A stretch of 64,000 nt of DNA from assembly GCA_030704615.1 (NCBI GenBank), contig CM060733.1, positions 18,848,001 through 18,912,000 of the forward strand, written 5' to 3'. Positions within the stretch are counted from its first letter, which is position 1. Every line of letters starts with the position of its first letter. Shown here one piece after another: positions 1 through 12,009 of this stretch. Position numbers and translations under genes: made by a program. Below the pieces are notes generated by a model that ran no database searches, was not told the DNA's origin, and saw only the letters and a list, made by a program, of their open reading frames with translations. This DNA comes from Takakia lepidozioides. Taxonomy: Eukaryota > Streptophyta > Takakiopsida > Takakiales > Takakiaceae.

Positions 1-154
1 GTCATATATGTGAAGGCGATGCACCTCTTATGGTTGTATCTGAGTTATCAATATTACCTCTTCTGAGGTCTTCAAATATTTGGAGGTGCTCCCCACGAGT
101 TAGTTGTGTTCAGCGTGGGTAGCCTCTTGAAGTTATCTACGGGTCTTGTGTTAT

Positions 155-300
155 TGAGAGAGAGACACAGAGAGAGAGAGAATGTACTCATAAGACGTTT
201 GTTTTGCCTTAGCCTTGTGGCCATTGACCCAGCGTCCACTTTGAGCTGAACACACAGGGACAGAAACTAACCTTTGTCAGGGGCTGACGGTAGTATGACA
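155..300 (+). repeat. dispersed repeat, copy 1
   Basis: A GA-rich tract is followed by a conserved core of about 110 bases: ATGTACTCATAAGACG, then a block around GGCCATTGACCC, then GGGACAGAA and TCAGGGGCTGACG. The same core recurs near 1871, 7735, 28590 and 37175, always in this orientation. At 37 kb it forms the 3' end of a LINE read on the minus strand, so this copy is best read as a 5'-truncated LINE tail (or a SINE sharing that tail) whose (CT)n end lies at the left. Confidence 0.7.
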
Positions 301-1655
301 TAGTGAGAGTGTTACATAACATGTCAAAGCTAGACAAGGAAACACTAAACAGATTGTGCTGTGTTTGCCTTTATTTAACGACATCAGACAGTCTAATTTA
401 GGCCCCATGAAACTGTCCTCCATATCTCCCTTTACATATCCTTTCTGGAAAACCAGGTTTAAGGCCTACTAAGTGGCAATCACATGCACACTCTCCTCAC
501 TTCCGTAGCATAGGAAGCAACAGTAGAAGTAGGACGAGCACAAGTGTCTCCTTAAAAGTAACTCCTTTCCATGTCAGTACAAGCTCAGAGATCCATCAAA
601 CCAAACACAGCAAAAACAGCAGTATTATGTGTACATAATCAACACATACAAACAGATTTGAGGTTTGGGAGAGCTCAAAGCCTCACTCCCTTAGTCTCTT
701 GCCCTTAATAGCATTTCCTGCAACAAAAGAAGGTGAAGTGGCATCACCTGGATCCATCACAGCCAACCAACCAACCAACAGGTTAGTGTTCCCTGTGGAC
801 CCCCAGGCTTAAACCACTTTACATTTGTTATCAATGTCATCCCTGCAACAGGTCATATTAGCAAAGAGAGGAGAGGTAAGGGAGGTCCTTTCAGCCATTT
901 CAGTCAACATAGGTACAGAACTCAGTAGCACCTATTTCAGCCCTTAATCCAGAGGGAGGGGGGGGGTGGTCTCATGTCAGTAAGCACCCATTCCCAAAAG
1001 GAAGGTGTCACTAGAGCCAAGTACTCAAGCAAGGGGGCACATGGAGGTCTTTTGTTTGCAAAATTATTCATAGAGTCAAGAGTAGAGCGTAACCCAATCC
1101 ATGTAAGTAAGCATGACAACAAGCACCTATTCCCAAAAGGAAGACCAAGTACTCAAGCAAGGACACTGAAGCCCTTGGTTTTGCACAAGTATTCGTAGAT
1201 TCAGAGTAGAGCTTAGTCAAGTCCATGTATGTTCCTCATGGTGTCAACTCTCTTTGTGTTGCCATACTAAGCAGCCCATCCCAGTGTTGAAGGAGTCTGC
1301 ATGGCTACCTTGCTTGTAGCCATAGTTAACTAGTCAGCTCCTTCAGCTCTTGCCTGCTCCTCTTCCAAATATAAAGATCTTAGCAGCATTCAAGGAAAAA
1401 CAGAGAGAGAGAAAAAATCCTCAAGCCTCTCATTTTCAGGTTTCCTAATTCTGATAGAAGGCATTGGCTACAGTAGACTGGCCAAGAGAGCAATGTACAT
1501 TGACCGAATCAGGGTCAGCATTATGCTGCTGCTACAGGGCTTAGCACAAGCTATCATGTATTGGTTTGCTATTAAAATGTCCTGTATGTTCAAGGGTGGA
1601 GAAAGAGCCAGAGACATCAGGCAGCTCTTCAGTGTTGTTACAAAGAATGTATACC
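301..1655. other. no gene seen
   Basis: Open frames here are short and none resembles a known protein. The first, transit-peptide exon of the HSP90 gene must lie somewhere upstream of 2156, but I could not place it. A run of near-duplicate text around 974-1200 (CACCCATTCCCAAAAGGAAG near 985 and CACCTATTCCCAAAAGGAAG near 1126) is a small local direct duplication. Confidence 0.5.
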
Positions 1656-1659
1656 AAAT

Positions 1660-1820
1660 CAAGGGAGAGAGGGAGAGGGAGAGAGGGAGAGGGAGAGCGG
1701 GAGAGGGAGAGGGAGAGGGAGAGGGAGAGAGGGAGAGAGAGAGCGAGAGAGGGAGAGAGGGAGGGAGGGAGGGAGGGAGGGAGGGAGGGAGGGAGGGAGC
1801 GAGGGAGGGGGGGAGGGGGG

Positions 1821-1870
<50 letters not shown>
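1660..1870. repeat. GA/GGGA microsatellite
   Basis: About 210 bases of almost pure purine: GGGAGA units, then GGGA units, then a GA run. It gives long spurious open frames on both strands (Arg/Glu/Gly-rich on plus, Ser/Leu/Pro-rich on minus). It runs straight into a dispersed-repeat copy, so it is at least partly an expanded LINE/SINE tail. Confidence 0.9.
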
Positions 1871-1875
<5 letters not shown>

Positions 1876-1933
1876 CTCATAAGACGTTGTTTGCCGTAGC
1901 CTTTTGGCCATTGACCCCGCGCCCAGTTTGAGC

Positions 1934-1974
<41 letters not shown>
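1871..1974 (+). repeat. dispersed repeat, copy 2, with second GA tract
   Basis: The core TTGTACTCATAAGACGTTG continues through GGCCATTGACCCCGCGCCCA and GTTTGAGCGGGAA, then is interrupted at 1936 by a second perfect GA tract to about 1973. The distal part of the core (GGGACAGAA...GGGGCTGACG) is missing. The GA run on both sides suggests replication slippage or two tail-to-tail insertions. Confidence 0.7.
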
Positions 1975-1977
<3 letters not shown>

Positions 1978-2155
1978 TTGTGGCCTGCTGGTATGAGGGA
2001 GCAGATTCTATGGAGAACTTTCAGTTAGTTTCATGGTCTCGTTTGTTTGGTATTTGAGAGGGGTGCGTGTGTGATGGATGGAATGTAGATGCTGAAGATG
2101 TAATGCAGTTCTAATGTACGGTGGTAATTGACTGTCTTTTTGTTGCAAACAGTAT

Positions 2156-5100
2156 GCAGGCAAGGCCACTGCTAGCCTTGCACCGGGAAGGTCTTCACTT
2201 TTACCTTCTGTAAACCAGAGGAGCTCACTGAGGTCTGTGAGAGCTATCTCGGGTCGGACTTCAGGCCTTAATTTTCTGTTTGCACCCAGGCCTGTGGGCA
2301 ACTCCAAGTCCAGCTTGTCAAGCGTAAGATGTGAAGCAACCGTTGCTGAGAAGGAAGCTCCAGTTGAGAAGTTTGAGTATCAGGCTGAGGTGATGTGACT
2401 GAATTCTCTTGATTTAAAGAATGTTAGTGTTGTTTCAGTCTCTCTTTTATTCTACTGGTAGTCAGTGCAACAGATGTAGATGACAGTCACATTGTTCAAT
2501 GCTTGCTCTCTATGCTTGCAAGTACGGTTTTCAAATAGCAAACCTGAAGTATTTCAGAGTTGGAGTAGATCCCCTTGTTTTACCATGCTCACTTGCCCAA
2601 AGAAGTGAATTAAGGTTGGACCTGTGCGCTTGTCCAAGTTTGTGTGTACAGTGTTAGCAATTAGGAAATATGCTATTGGAGAGGGGCCTTAAATCTAAAG
2701 ATCCAGTTGCAAGGGAATAACAAGTTGATGTGGTTGGGGTGGATTTGGCAGGTGAGTCGATTGTTAAACCTTATTGTGCACAGTCTCTACAGCCACAAGG
2801 AAGTTTTCCTCAGGGAGCTTGTCAGGTATGCAGCCACTGGATTTTTGAGTAATACAGGATAACATGCCGATGAGTTACACAAGCCAATGCAAGATATCAA
2901 TCCAATGTGGGGCTGCTTAGACAGTAGTTCTCTCTGACATCTTATAGAATCTTGTCATGGATCCTGTGTCACAGTTGCAGTGGTACTTTTAGCTGGCACT
3001 TGAAACCAACGAGTGGGGAAATTGCTGCTGGTGTTCTATCTGTTGAACTTCACTTGAATCTTTTTATGCCATTGAAGTTGTGTGTCCATTTTGACCATAT
3101 GGTATCATGTGTTTGAATGTGTGTAATGACTCCATTTTGGTAGGCTGAATATAATCTGTGGGATTGGAGTTGAAAGGGTTGACATTTTGCATCTGGCTTC
3201 TGGTTGTGCGTCTGGAAGGAGCTAACTCTTAGGGGGATCGGTTTGTGGATGCCACAGCAACGCAAGTGATGCCCTGGACAAGCTGCGATTTCTGAGTGTG
3301 ACAGACCCCGGCTTGATAGAATCCGATACTGACCTGGAGATTCGCATTAAAGCTGATGCTGAGGCAGGCACTATCACATTATCGTGAGCTGTTCATCCCT
3401 TCCTAGGTGTCCTGCCTTGTGTTCATGACAAACATTCGAATTTATACTACTTTGGGGATTTTTTTCTCCTGGTTAAATCATTTACACACATGAGCTTATG
3501 CTTCAGTTTTACAGTTAGTCTGTGCTGAATTTTATATATTTAAAATTTTAGGGACACTGGTATTGGCATGACTCGAGAGGAGCTGGTGGGAACTCTGGGT
3601 ACCATTGCCCAGAGTGGGACAGCCAAATTTCTGCAAGCGATGAAGGTGAGTTTTACAGCTTCCTTGTCTGTCCACTTTGTGTGAGGAGTGAATTCTCGCG
3701 CAACATGTCATTTTCTTTCAAAATGTCATTTTCTTCCAGAGTTTCTAATGATTAGTGCTGTTTATTGATGAAGGTACAATTTGCACTCACGGTTTCAAGG
3801 TGCTAGGCACTTCTGTTGTGGTGGTTTGAGCTGTTTGATAGACCTGGGATTTTGGTCTGAAGTTCAGTCAGTCTGACCCATGCTACTGGGGCAATTTGTG
3901 TAGGATAACAAGGAGGGTAACAGTATGAATGACAACAACCTAATTGGTCAGTTTGGTGTGGGATTCTACTCTGCGTTTCTGGTGGCTGACAAGGTACATT
4001 TTGTTATTCTTTTAATTTTTTAATTTCTCAATTTGTGCCCGAGTTAAGTCTAATGTCCTTTTCAAAGAGTGACAGGGTATTGTTCAATGAAACATCAGCA
4101 TTTCATTTACTAAGCAAGCCTAATTTGACGCTTTTCAATGTCTTCAGTCCTCCGAAACTGAATGTTCATTTGTAGAAGTGGATGATGAACAGCATTATCC
4201 CTGAGTAAGCATATCCCCAACAAAGGATAATTGGTGAAGTGGAGAGGGGATCTCCCTTCTTGCTTTAGAGTTAGGAGCAGATTGGGGTGATTGATTTGTT
4301 GAGCCACCTGCTGTGGGGATTGACCCTATGGCCGCAAGGCTATGAGTCTCACTTTCTAACTTCTCATGGTTTCATTAGGTGACAGTCTCAACCAAGAGTC
4401 CAAAATCAGACAAGCAGTATGTATGGGAAGGGGAGGCTGACACAAGTGAGTTCACAGTTCGGGAGGAGACAGACCCAGAGAAACTCAAACCACGTGGCAC
4501 GACCATCACCCTGCGTCTCAAGGTATACTGAATCATTTTGCGATATCTTTGTTTGCTACATGATCTTGTATGGATGGAAATAAGCTATTTTTCATATCGA
4601 AAATAGGATTGGAACTTGAAAATTGGTCTTCCATAAAGGAAATAGGGAATGGAAAGATTGATGACTTGGCCATTCAGTATTTTCTCTTACAGAAGGCTTT
4701 GACTGCAAAGAAAAAACAATTTCTAAAACCAACGAGAGGGAAGGTAATGTCTAGTTAGCAAGCAATTATATTCTGGGTACTTTCCAACAGGGTTGAAGGC
4801 TATGGCTGGGTGTCCAGATGGAGGAGAAGACGGAGTATGCCGACCCCATCAGAATCCAGAATTTGGTGAAGAGTTATTCCCAGTTCATTTCTTTCCCAAT
4901 CTATGCGTGGCAGGAGAAGTCCCGGACCAAGGAGGTAAGGTGCCATCCATAGTTTGCCAATGTGTGGTCTAGATGTCGAACTTGTTCTTTGAGGTGCAGT
5001 TTGGAAAGGGAAAGGAGACTTGTGTTCTAGTCACCACAAATTGAACAAGGGACATAAATTTGACTGGCTGTTAAGTTAAGCCGGTATGAGTTTGCTGAAT

Positions 5101-8100
5101 CACATTTGTAATGTAAGTCTCTCATAAGGGTGTGGTCAACAGGTAGAGGAAGAGGCAACAGAAGAAGCCAAAACTGAAGCAGAAGGGGAGGACAAAGGCG
5201 AGGTATTTTTCACTTTGCTTTTTAGGATGTTTATTGATTGGCAGTCTTTGCAGGTTTTCCATGTGGTGGACTTGAGGTTGATGTGAAAAGGCAACTGCAT
5301 CACATGTACGACTTAGATCTGCTATTACTGAAAGTGGTGAATCGGTTTTTTGGGGTCAGTTGAGTGATCAAGTACTCATTTCTATTGTTAGAAAATGGTT
5401 CCCTCTGTGATGTACTTGCTTTAAGTTGGGGTGAAACATGGTGAATTAGGGCAGCGGCAAGGTTGGGTTGGTGCTGGAACTTGTTTAGAGTTTAATGTGC
5501 CTGATGTGTATGTTTTTTTCTGGATGTTAAACTTCCTGTACTTTCTTGCAGAAGAAAAAGAAGACTGTGACAGAGAAATACTGGGATTGGGAGTTGATCA
5601 ATGAAACCAAGCCAATTTGGGTGCGTTTTTCCACTGGGTTGTTCCAACAGAAAATACTCTATATGCTTCATATTGTTTGAGATGAGAGTTACTTTGGAGT
5701 AAAACCCTATCCAGTACATGTCACAGTTGGCTGCCTGATTTTGTATTAACTTTTGTCTAGCTGTATTGATGAAGAGTGTGAATATGTTGGCTTCTTATTG
5801 AGATATTTGTGGTGGCAGTTGCGGGCTCCAAAGGACATCCCCAAGGAGGAATATAGCGCTTTCTTTAAGAGTACATTTAAGGAGTTTACCGATCCTCTGG
5901 CTTACTCACACTTCACCACTGAGGTTTGTTCATGTCGATGAGTCTTTCCTCTTAAATGTCATGCAGCTGTCGATTGTAGATTCACCCGAACCTTCTTAGA
6001 CATCAAATCTCTGGTTTTGAAGATGAGAGTTTTAAAAACATGGACGGGAAGGCAGTTCAGCTGGACATGCAATGCCAGAGAGAACATTGGTTGGCACGTC
6101 TGTACATGTTACCTTGTCTGGTTGAGCAGATGTATTGGAAACATGCAGAAGGTAGAATCCTCCTAGATTTTTGTTACTGACTCGGGTGGGTTTCTGAGTG
6201 CAGGGTGAGATAGAGTTCCGGAGTCTGTTGTTCATTCCAGGTATTGCACCCTTCAATTCGGAGGACATGCTGGGTGCAAAAACAAAGAACATCCGACTGT
6301 ATGTGAAGCGAGTGTTCATCTCTGATGAGTTTGATGGAGAGCTAGTAAGTGGCTTTGGCAATATTATTCTCATAGTTGGCTTTCCCATTGTTATAGATGC
6401 AGGGTGGTCTGTGGGATGACACAAGGTTTGAAGAAGCTAGAGGTGGAGTATCTTGTACCAGTCTCTGTTGCTTAGTGTTCCAAACGGAAGGGGGTATGTT
6501 TGGGTCACATCAGGCAACTAATACCGATGAAAGGAGAGGGATTGTACTAAAAACAGAAGCATCTTTTGGTTCTAGAGAAGAAATTGCTCGCTGACATTAG
6601 ACCTCTCTGTCTTTCTTCCTCTTGGAAGCTACCCAATCTCACGACAAAGCTCCACTTCTATCGAGAGACATTCTTGGTGCTCCGAGATGATAGAATCTTG
6701 AGACCAAATTACCTTTCAGCATCCTTATCTCCTTCCCTCCTGAGGGCATTGGGGCGGTTCAGGGTGGGTTCCCACAACCTATGGATAGAGACTGGCAGGT
6801 GGGAAAACCTGCAACGGGAGGACCGCCTATGTCCAGCTTGCATAGGGCGCAGCCAGGAAATTGAAACTGAAGAACACTTCTTCTTCTACTGCCCTCTATA
6901 CTACGAGATCCGTGGGAGATTCCACTGTTTATTCAGTGGAACCCAATCTCTCACTGATGTCTTCCACTATGAGGATAAAAAATGCTTGGCAGCATACCTG
7001 CACAAGGCCTTCACCCTTAGACAATCGCTAGAACATTAGTTCTTATTCTTGGGTTCTGGTTTTGTTCCTCTCTCATGTTTTCTTCCATTTTGTCCCATAA
7101 GCTCTATGAGCTTTCCGCGGACGTTATAAATCACCATTTCATTTCATTTCATTTCTCTTTCTTCTTTCTTTCTTATGTACTGGTAGTAAAGATGCCTGAC
7201 CTCAACTGTCTGCCCAGAGCAGCGGCAGGGGGAGGCAAAAATATAAAGAGAAGGGGGGGTTAATCTGAAGCTGGTTGTGATGTGTGTTTGCAGTTCCCAC
7301 GCTATTTGGGCTTCGTTAAGGGTGTGGTGGACTCGAATGACCTTCCGTTGAATGTTTCTCGCGAGATTCTGCAAGAAAGCCGTATTGTAAGTTAGACTCC
7401 ATACTTCCCTAGCACTTGACCGTGGAAACACTTCAGGTTAACTTGCACTATTTCTTGCTTGGTTGGAAAGAACTCAGGTGTGGTGAGCAGTTAATTTATC
7501 TTTACTGTTGATGCAGGTTCGGGTAATGAAGAAGCGCCTGGTCCGGAAGACCTTCGATATGATCGATGAGGTTGCCAACCGTGAAAATAAGGAGGTTTGT
7601 GGTCTCCATCAGTTGCCTTTGTAGGCAAATGGATCTGGACTAAGGTGGACATGTGATGGGAGTTTCAAAAGGGTTACTAAGGTTTCAATATGATGTAGGA
7701 AAGACAAATGTATGGAGAGAGAGAGATAGTGTACTCATAAGACGTTGTTGGTTGTAGCCTTGGTGACCTTGTGCCCAGTTTGGGTGGAAACATATGCACA
7801 GAGAGAGAATGTACTCATCAGACTGTAGAGTGTTGTCCTGTCTCTTGCAGGATTACAAGACCTTTTGGACCAGCTTTGGGAAGAATCTGAAGCTGGGTGT
7901 CATTGAAGACTCAAACAATCACAATCGGCTAAAACCTCTGCTGAGATTCAACTCAAGCTATAGTGATGAGGATTTGGTTACTCTTGATGAATATGTGGAT
8001 CGTATGAAAGAAGACCAAAAAGACATCTACTATCTGGCTGCGGACACCCTGAAAAGTGCTAAGAGTGCACCGTTCTTGGAAGAACTCACGAAGAGAGATT

Positions 8101-10551
8101 TTGAGGTGGGTGGGGATTAATCAGTCTGTCCTTGACTTGAAATGACTACATACCAAGTATGTGAAGCATTTAGAGTGCATAGCAGTGGTTTGTTCAAATG
8201 GTTGATGAAGTGATGCATAGCTGTGTCAATTCCTAGCTGTATGTCGGTGTAATTCCAGGGAATAAGTATGAAGGTTGTACGGAGCATAATACTCTTGCAC
8301 TCCTTTTTTCATAGTATGAATTTTGAGCATATCAGAGGAGGATGTCAGGCAATTGGGGTGGGCGGATTATTTGACTCATGCCGAAAGCTTGTCTGTTGTG
8401 CAACATGTTGGCAGGTCCTATTTTTGGTAGAGCCGATTGATGAAGTTGCTATCACCAACCTACAGACACACAAGGAGAAGAAGTTTGTGGATATCAGCAA
8501 GGAAGATTTGGAACTTGGTAAGTTTGTGTTTTACCGAAAACTCACTTTGATAGCTAATTTATTGAGTTGATTTGATGTCAGTTTCTGGTTGTTGGTTGGT
8601 GTTTAGACTGTAATGGCATTCATAGGCGAAACTCAGTTTGTCTGCTTGTGATGTGGATTTCATGCTATACTGGCCCTTTTGAAATTTGCCTACAGTGACC
8701 TTAGAACTACTCTTCTTTAAGATGCAACAGCAATGCTGGACGATTGTCTTTGCAAGAATCCATTTTAAAGTAGATATCTTAAACAAATGTCTCAGCCTTC
8801 CATTCATGGTGTAATACTCAAGGTGGTCTAGCACCCATTGTGCCTACATTGTATCTGGGACTGTGTGTAATTGTTGTGGATATCACAAGAATATCATGAA
8901 ATTTCGTCCAGCTGCAGAGTCATATTTTTGATCTCATGACCATTTCCCTTGGTGACGGATAGGGGAAGGGGATGAGGAGAAGGAGAAGGAGATTGAGAAG
9001 GAATACCGGCTGCTCTGTGATTGGATGAAGCAAAACTTGGGTGACAATGTGGCAAAGGTTCAGGTCTCCAAACGCATTAGCTCTTCACCTTGTGTACTTG
9101 TCTCTGGCAAGTTCGGCTGGTCAGCGAACATGGAAAGGTACGAGGTCCTTTCCCTTGATATCTCTCCCGTCGAGACTCCAACCATTGTCCCACGAATGCC
9201 CACTTTGCCATTTTTTCCATCTATGTTTCTCTGTCGCAACAATGGTTTGTGTGCACTTTTCTTAGGCTTGGATTCAAAGAATACCGAAAGTGCGCTTCCA
9301 GGCAGTTTGGTATTTAATATATGGTGGGGAAAAAGCCCCACTCCCTGAAAAAAGCATGCTCAAGAGCCTTGAGTAGTTAATAAAGTGCTTGATTTTCCTG
9401 ATCATAGATGCTCTCAGATCTGAATCTTTCTCCAAATCCTCTTTTCCATGCTCTACTCATCTGTCAGGAGCCTGCCAAGAAAACCAATGAAGGAGCCTAC
9501 TTAATGGGTAGCATATTTTCAACAGGGACACAGCCAGCTTGGCAAATTTAATCTCATGGGATGCAAGTATGTGTGTGAGAAAGCAACAAGGTGGTTTGAT
9601 AAGTTTGACTTAATGTTTGTGAGACAGGGTAGACGAAGAACTTCCTAAAGATTTTGGATTTGTAGATATTTGTTTATCGTCCTCGATCTGATTTGGCCTC
9701 ATGGAGTCTCTGATGTAGGATAATGAAGGCACAAACGCTGGGAGACGTCTCAGCAATGGAATTTATGCGAGGGCGGCGAATTCTTGAAATCAACCCCAAG
9801 CATCCGATCATCCAGGATTTGAATGTATGGAATGGTTGGAATGTTTTCTTTAGATGAAGTGTGGTTGGCTTTTGGGTTTGTTGGGAGGTGAACCTTCCCC
9901 ATTGGTTTTGACTAGTCACTGCTAACACGCTTCCATTTTTACAGTTTGTATGCAAGGATACCCCCCGGAGCCCTCGAGCTAAGCAGATGGTGGAGCTGCT
10001 TTATGAAACTGCGCTGCTATCCAGTGGTTTCACGGTGAGTAATGGCCTTCAAATGCACAACTTACCTTGTGTTGGGTTGTTGCATAGGTTTTGTGTTTGT
10101 ATAGGATTAAGGTTGGCTGTCCTTTCTGTGTCCATCTCTGCCTATCTCTGTGGCTTACACATCAGATTATTTCTTGCCTTCAGTTAGGTAGCCAATCTGA
10201 ATCAACCTTCCCATCGATGCTTAAGAGTGGTTTGTCCAATTGATAGGGAGATTATCGTCCTTGGAAGACTGACAGTGTCTTGTGTCGTTACATTTGGTCA
10301 ATTGTAGATTATCTAAGATGATCATTTCTGTGCAGCCTGAGAGCCCTGGCGAGTATGGAGCAAAGGTGTATGAGATGATGGCACTTGCCCTTGCATCAAA
10401 ACGAAACAGTTCAGGTCCTGTTGTGGCTACCGAGGACACTATTACAGATGCATCGCCTTCGGAAGCCGAGTCTAACACTGAGGCTGATGTGGACGCTGAC
10501 TTAGTTGAGGCTTCAGAAGTTATCACAGAGAATGATCCCTGGAAGGTGTAA
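2156..10551 (+). CDS. HSP90-5: chloroplast HSP90 (HSP90C), 19 visible exons
   Basis: Plastid stromal HSP90 chaperone, an ATP-driven foldase also linked to protein import. Exons by splice sites: 2156-2389, 2752-2825, 3258-3383, 3552-3645, 3904-3993, 4379-4522, 4818-4934, 5143-5202, 5552-5620, 5819-5923, 6204-6344, 7294-7386, 7517-7594, 7851-8105, 8415-8517, 8963-9137, 9719-9824, 9945-10034, 10336-10551. They total 2370 nt, 789 codons plus stop, close to the ~780 residues usual for this family. Exon one here is a Ser/Arg-rich transit-peptide-like stretch. ATPase motifs [26 protein letters not shown] and [11 protein letters not shown] are intact; an acidic linker lies at 5143-5202. The protein ends NDPWKV, matching the Asp-Pro-Trp C-terminal motif of plastid HSP90 rather than MEEVD (cytosol) or KDEL (ER). 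The ATG exon upstream of 2156 was not found: an in-frame TGA precedes the acceptor at 2155. The assignment is family knowledge applied to a clear match; the exon model is direct reading. Confidence 0.93.
6397..7165 (+). mobile_element. 5'-truncated LINE in HSP90 intron
   Basis: Inside the 949-bp HSP90 intron 6345-7293. The open frame 6566-7039 ends a non-LTR retrotransposon ORF2: a zinc-knuckle of the form RLCPACIG...[16 protein letters not shown] lies at residues ~88-118. After the stop comes a 3' UTR with CCGCGGACGTTATAAA and a tail of CATTT units ending near 7165. The same 3' end occurs inverted at 43092-43140. The element lacks reverse transcriptase and endonuclease domains. The left boundary is approximate. 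Confidence 0.75.
7712..7835 (+). repeat. dispersed repeat, copy 3, in HSP90 intron
   Basis: GAGAGAGAGATAGTGTACTCATAAGACGTTG (read in pieces from 7712) and CAGTTTGGGTGGAAAC form one shortened copy. A second start, AGAGAATGTACTCATCAGAC, follows at 7802-7824. It fills the middle of the 256-bp intron 7595-7850 and stops just before the 3' splice site at 7850. Confidence 0.7.
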
Positions 10552-12009
10552 GAAAAAGTATCTGGGTAGATGACATTATTCTTTCTCTCCATGTTACATG
10601 GTCCTTAAAAAGAGTTCCAGTTTTGACCTCTGAAGCGAAGGTGGGATGGGTGGGATGACCTAGTTTTTATTGTAGCCATTGTCACGAGGGATTTTGGTCT
10701 TGTAGTCAGTTGGTGGCTGTTGCTATGCACCCTGAGGGGATTCCTTGGTGACAAAAATTTGGTTTGTATACTGGGCATCAAGATATAAAAGTTTAGTTTC
10801 GATAGAATTTTGTACCGAATGGTGGCTAGGGTTTGTTGTGGACATGGTTGTAAGCTGTATTAAGCAATGACTTTCACATCTTTCTTGTCAGACAGTCAGC
10901 GTTGTGGTCAAGGTAGGGCGCCCTATTATGGATGGCTACATTTTAAACCTTTGTTACTTTAACATGTAGATGAGTTATACAGTAACATTTTAACCACATA
11001 TAAAAAAGTAAATTATTTCTCAACTCTCTTTTTTTTGGATTTTTTAATTTTATTACAAATGTAATATGAATTTTTGAAGATAATGAGCTACATTAGACCT
11101 ACAAAAGCTATAGTTTGGTTCTAAAAAATGTCTACTTTAAAATAATCCAAAACCCATAGGAGTTTTTTTTGTACCATGGTTAGGAGTTCCATGATTCAAG
11201 TGAAAGTCAGTAATAATACATTTGAGTGAAAAATAGTGTACAATAATAATAGTTTATAGACCAGACTGGCAGGGTTTGAGTAAAGGAGGGAAAGGTAGTG
11301 CAAGTTGGCCTTTGACCAATCCTATGTCACTCTATTATGACCTATTCCACATCCTATTTTGGAGTCTTTGTATCTCAGGAGACAAATTGAGGAGTTTCAA
11401 GCAGTTATAAACATGCGGGATGTCATTTTGCACAACAAGCTTTCTCTCTTGTGGTGTAGCATGTCTGCCAAGTATGATTTCATGGATTTTCTGGTGATTC
11501 TTGAGTTCAGTGAGCTCTAAGTTTGTGGCAAGTTGGTCCATCTTCACATTTGGTGGTGAAGTGTAGGCTGAGGTGGCTGCAGGGACAGTACATAGAGAGC
11601 CAAGACAATCTGGCAACATTGATGAAATCAGGCAATGATCTTGACTGCACCTTCTACAAGCACAGTTCAGCCTGTCTTACTCTCTTTTCAAAGTCGTCCA
11701 TGTCAAGTTTTATGTTTGATTCTGCAAGTGCAGCTCGTTGGGTGGATCCATAGTGGTTAGGACTAATATTGTGGTTAGACATCATTCAATTCTATCAATA
11801 TCATAGAGCACATTACAATATAGGTCAATACATTATCCTATAGGTCATTACACGATAGTCTGCCTGATAATGTGAACCTTACGGCAACTGGGAGATCACT
11901 ATATAGGTGACAAACTCTACTTCGCAACAATGAAGCTTTCCACATCCTAGAATTCCATATTTGGGAATGATGGTCTTTTATGTGGAGTTCACACAAAGAA
12001 GTATACTCA
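10552..12009. other. AT-rich spacer, no gene seen
   Basis: After the HSP90 stop the sequence turns AT-rich (10980-11260). A 94-codon minus-strand frame at 11335-11619 is not recognisable; it may be the far end of the pogo-like element that follows. No splice-consistent coding string was found. Confidence 0.5.

Noticed and set aside
1302-1340. ATGGCTACCTTGCTTGTAGC as HSP90 exon 1
   Set aside because: It looks transit-peptide-like for a few codons but hits a stop quickly, and no donor with the right phase is evident.
1468-1931. Long open frames on both strands (Ser/Leu/Pro-rich and Arg/Glu/Gly-rich)
   Set aside because: They are translations of the GA/GGGA microsatellite; no start context, splice sites or family match.
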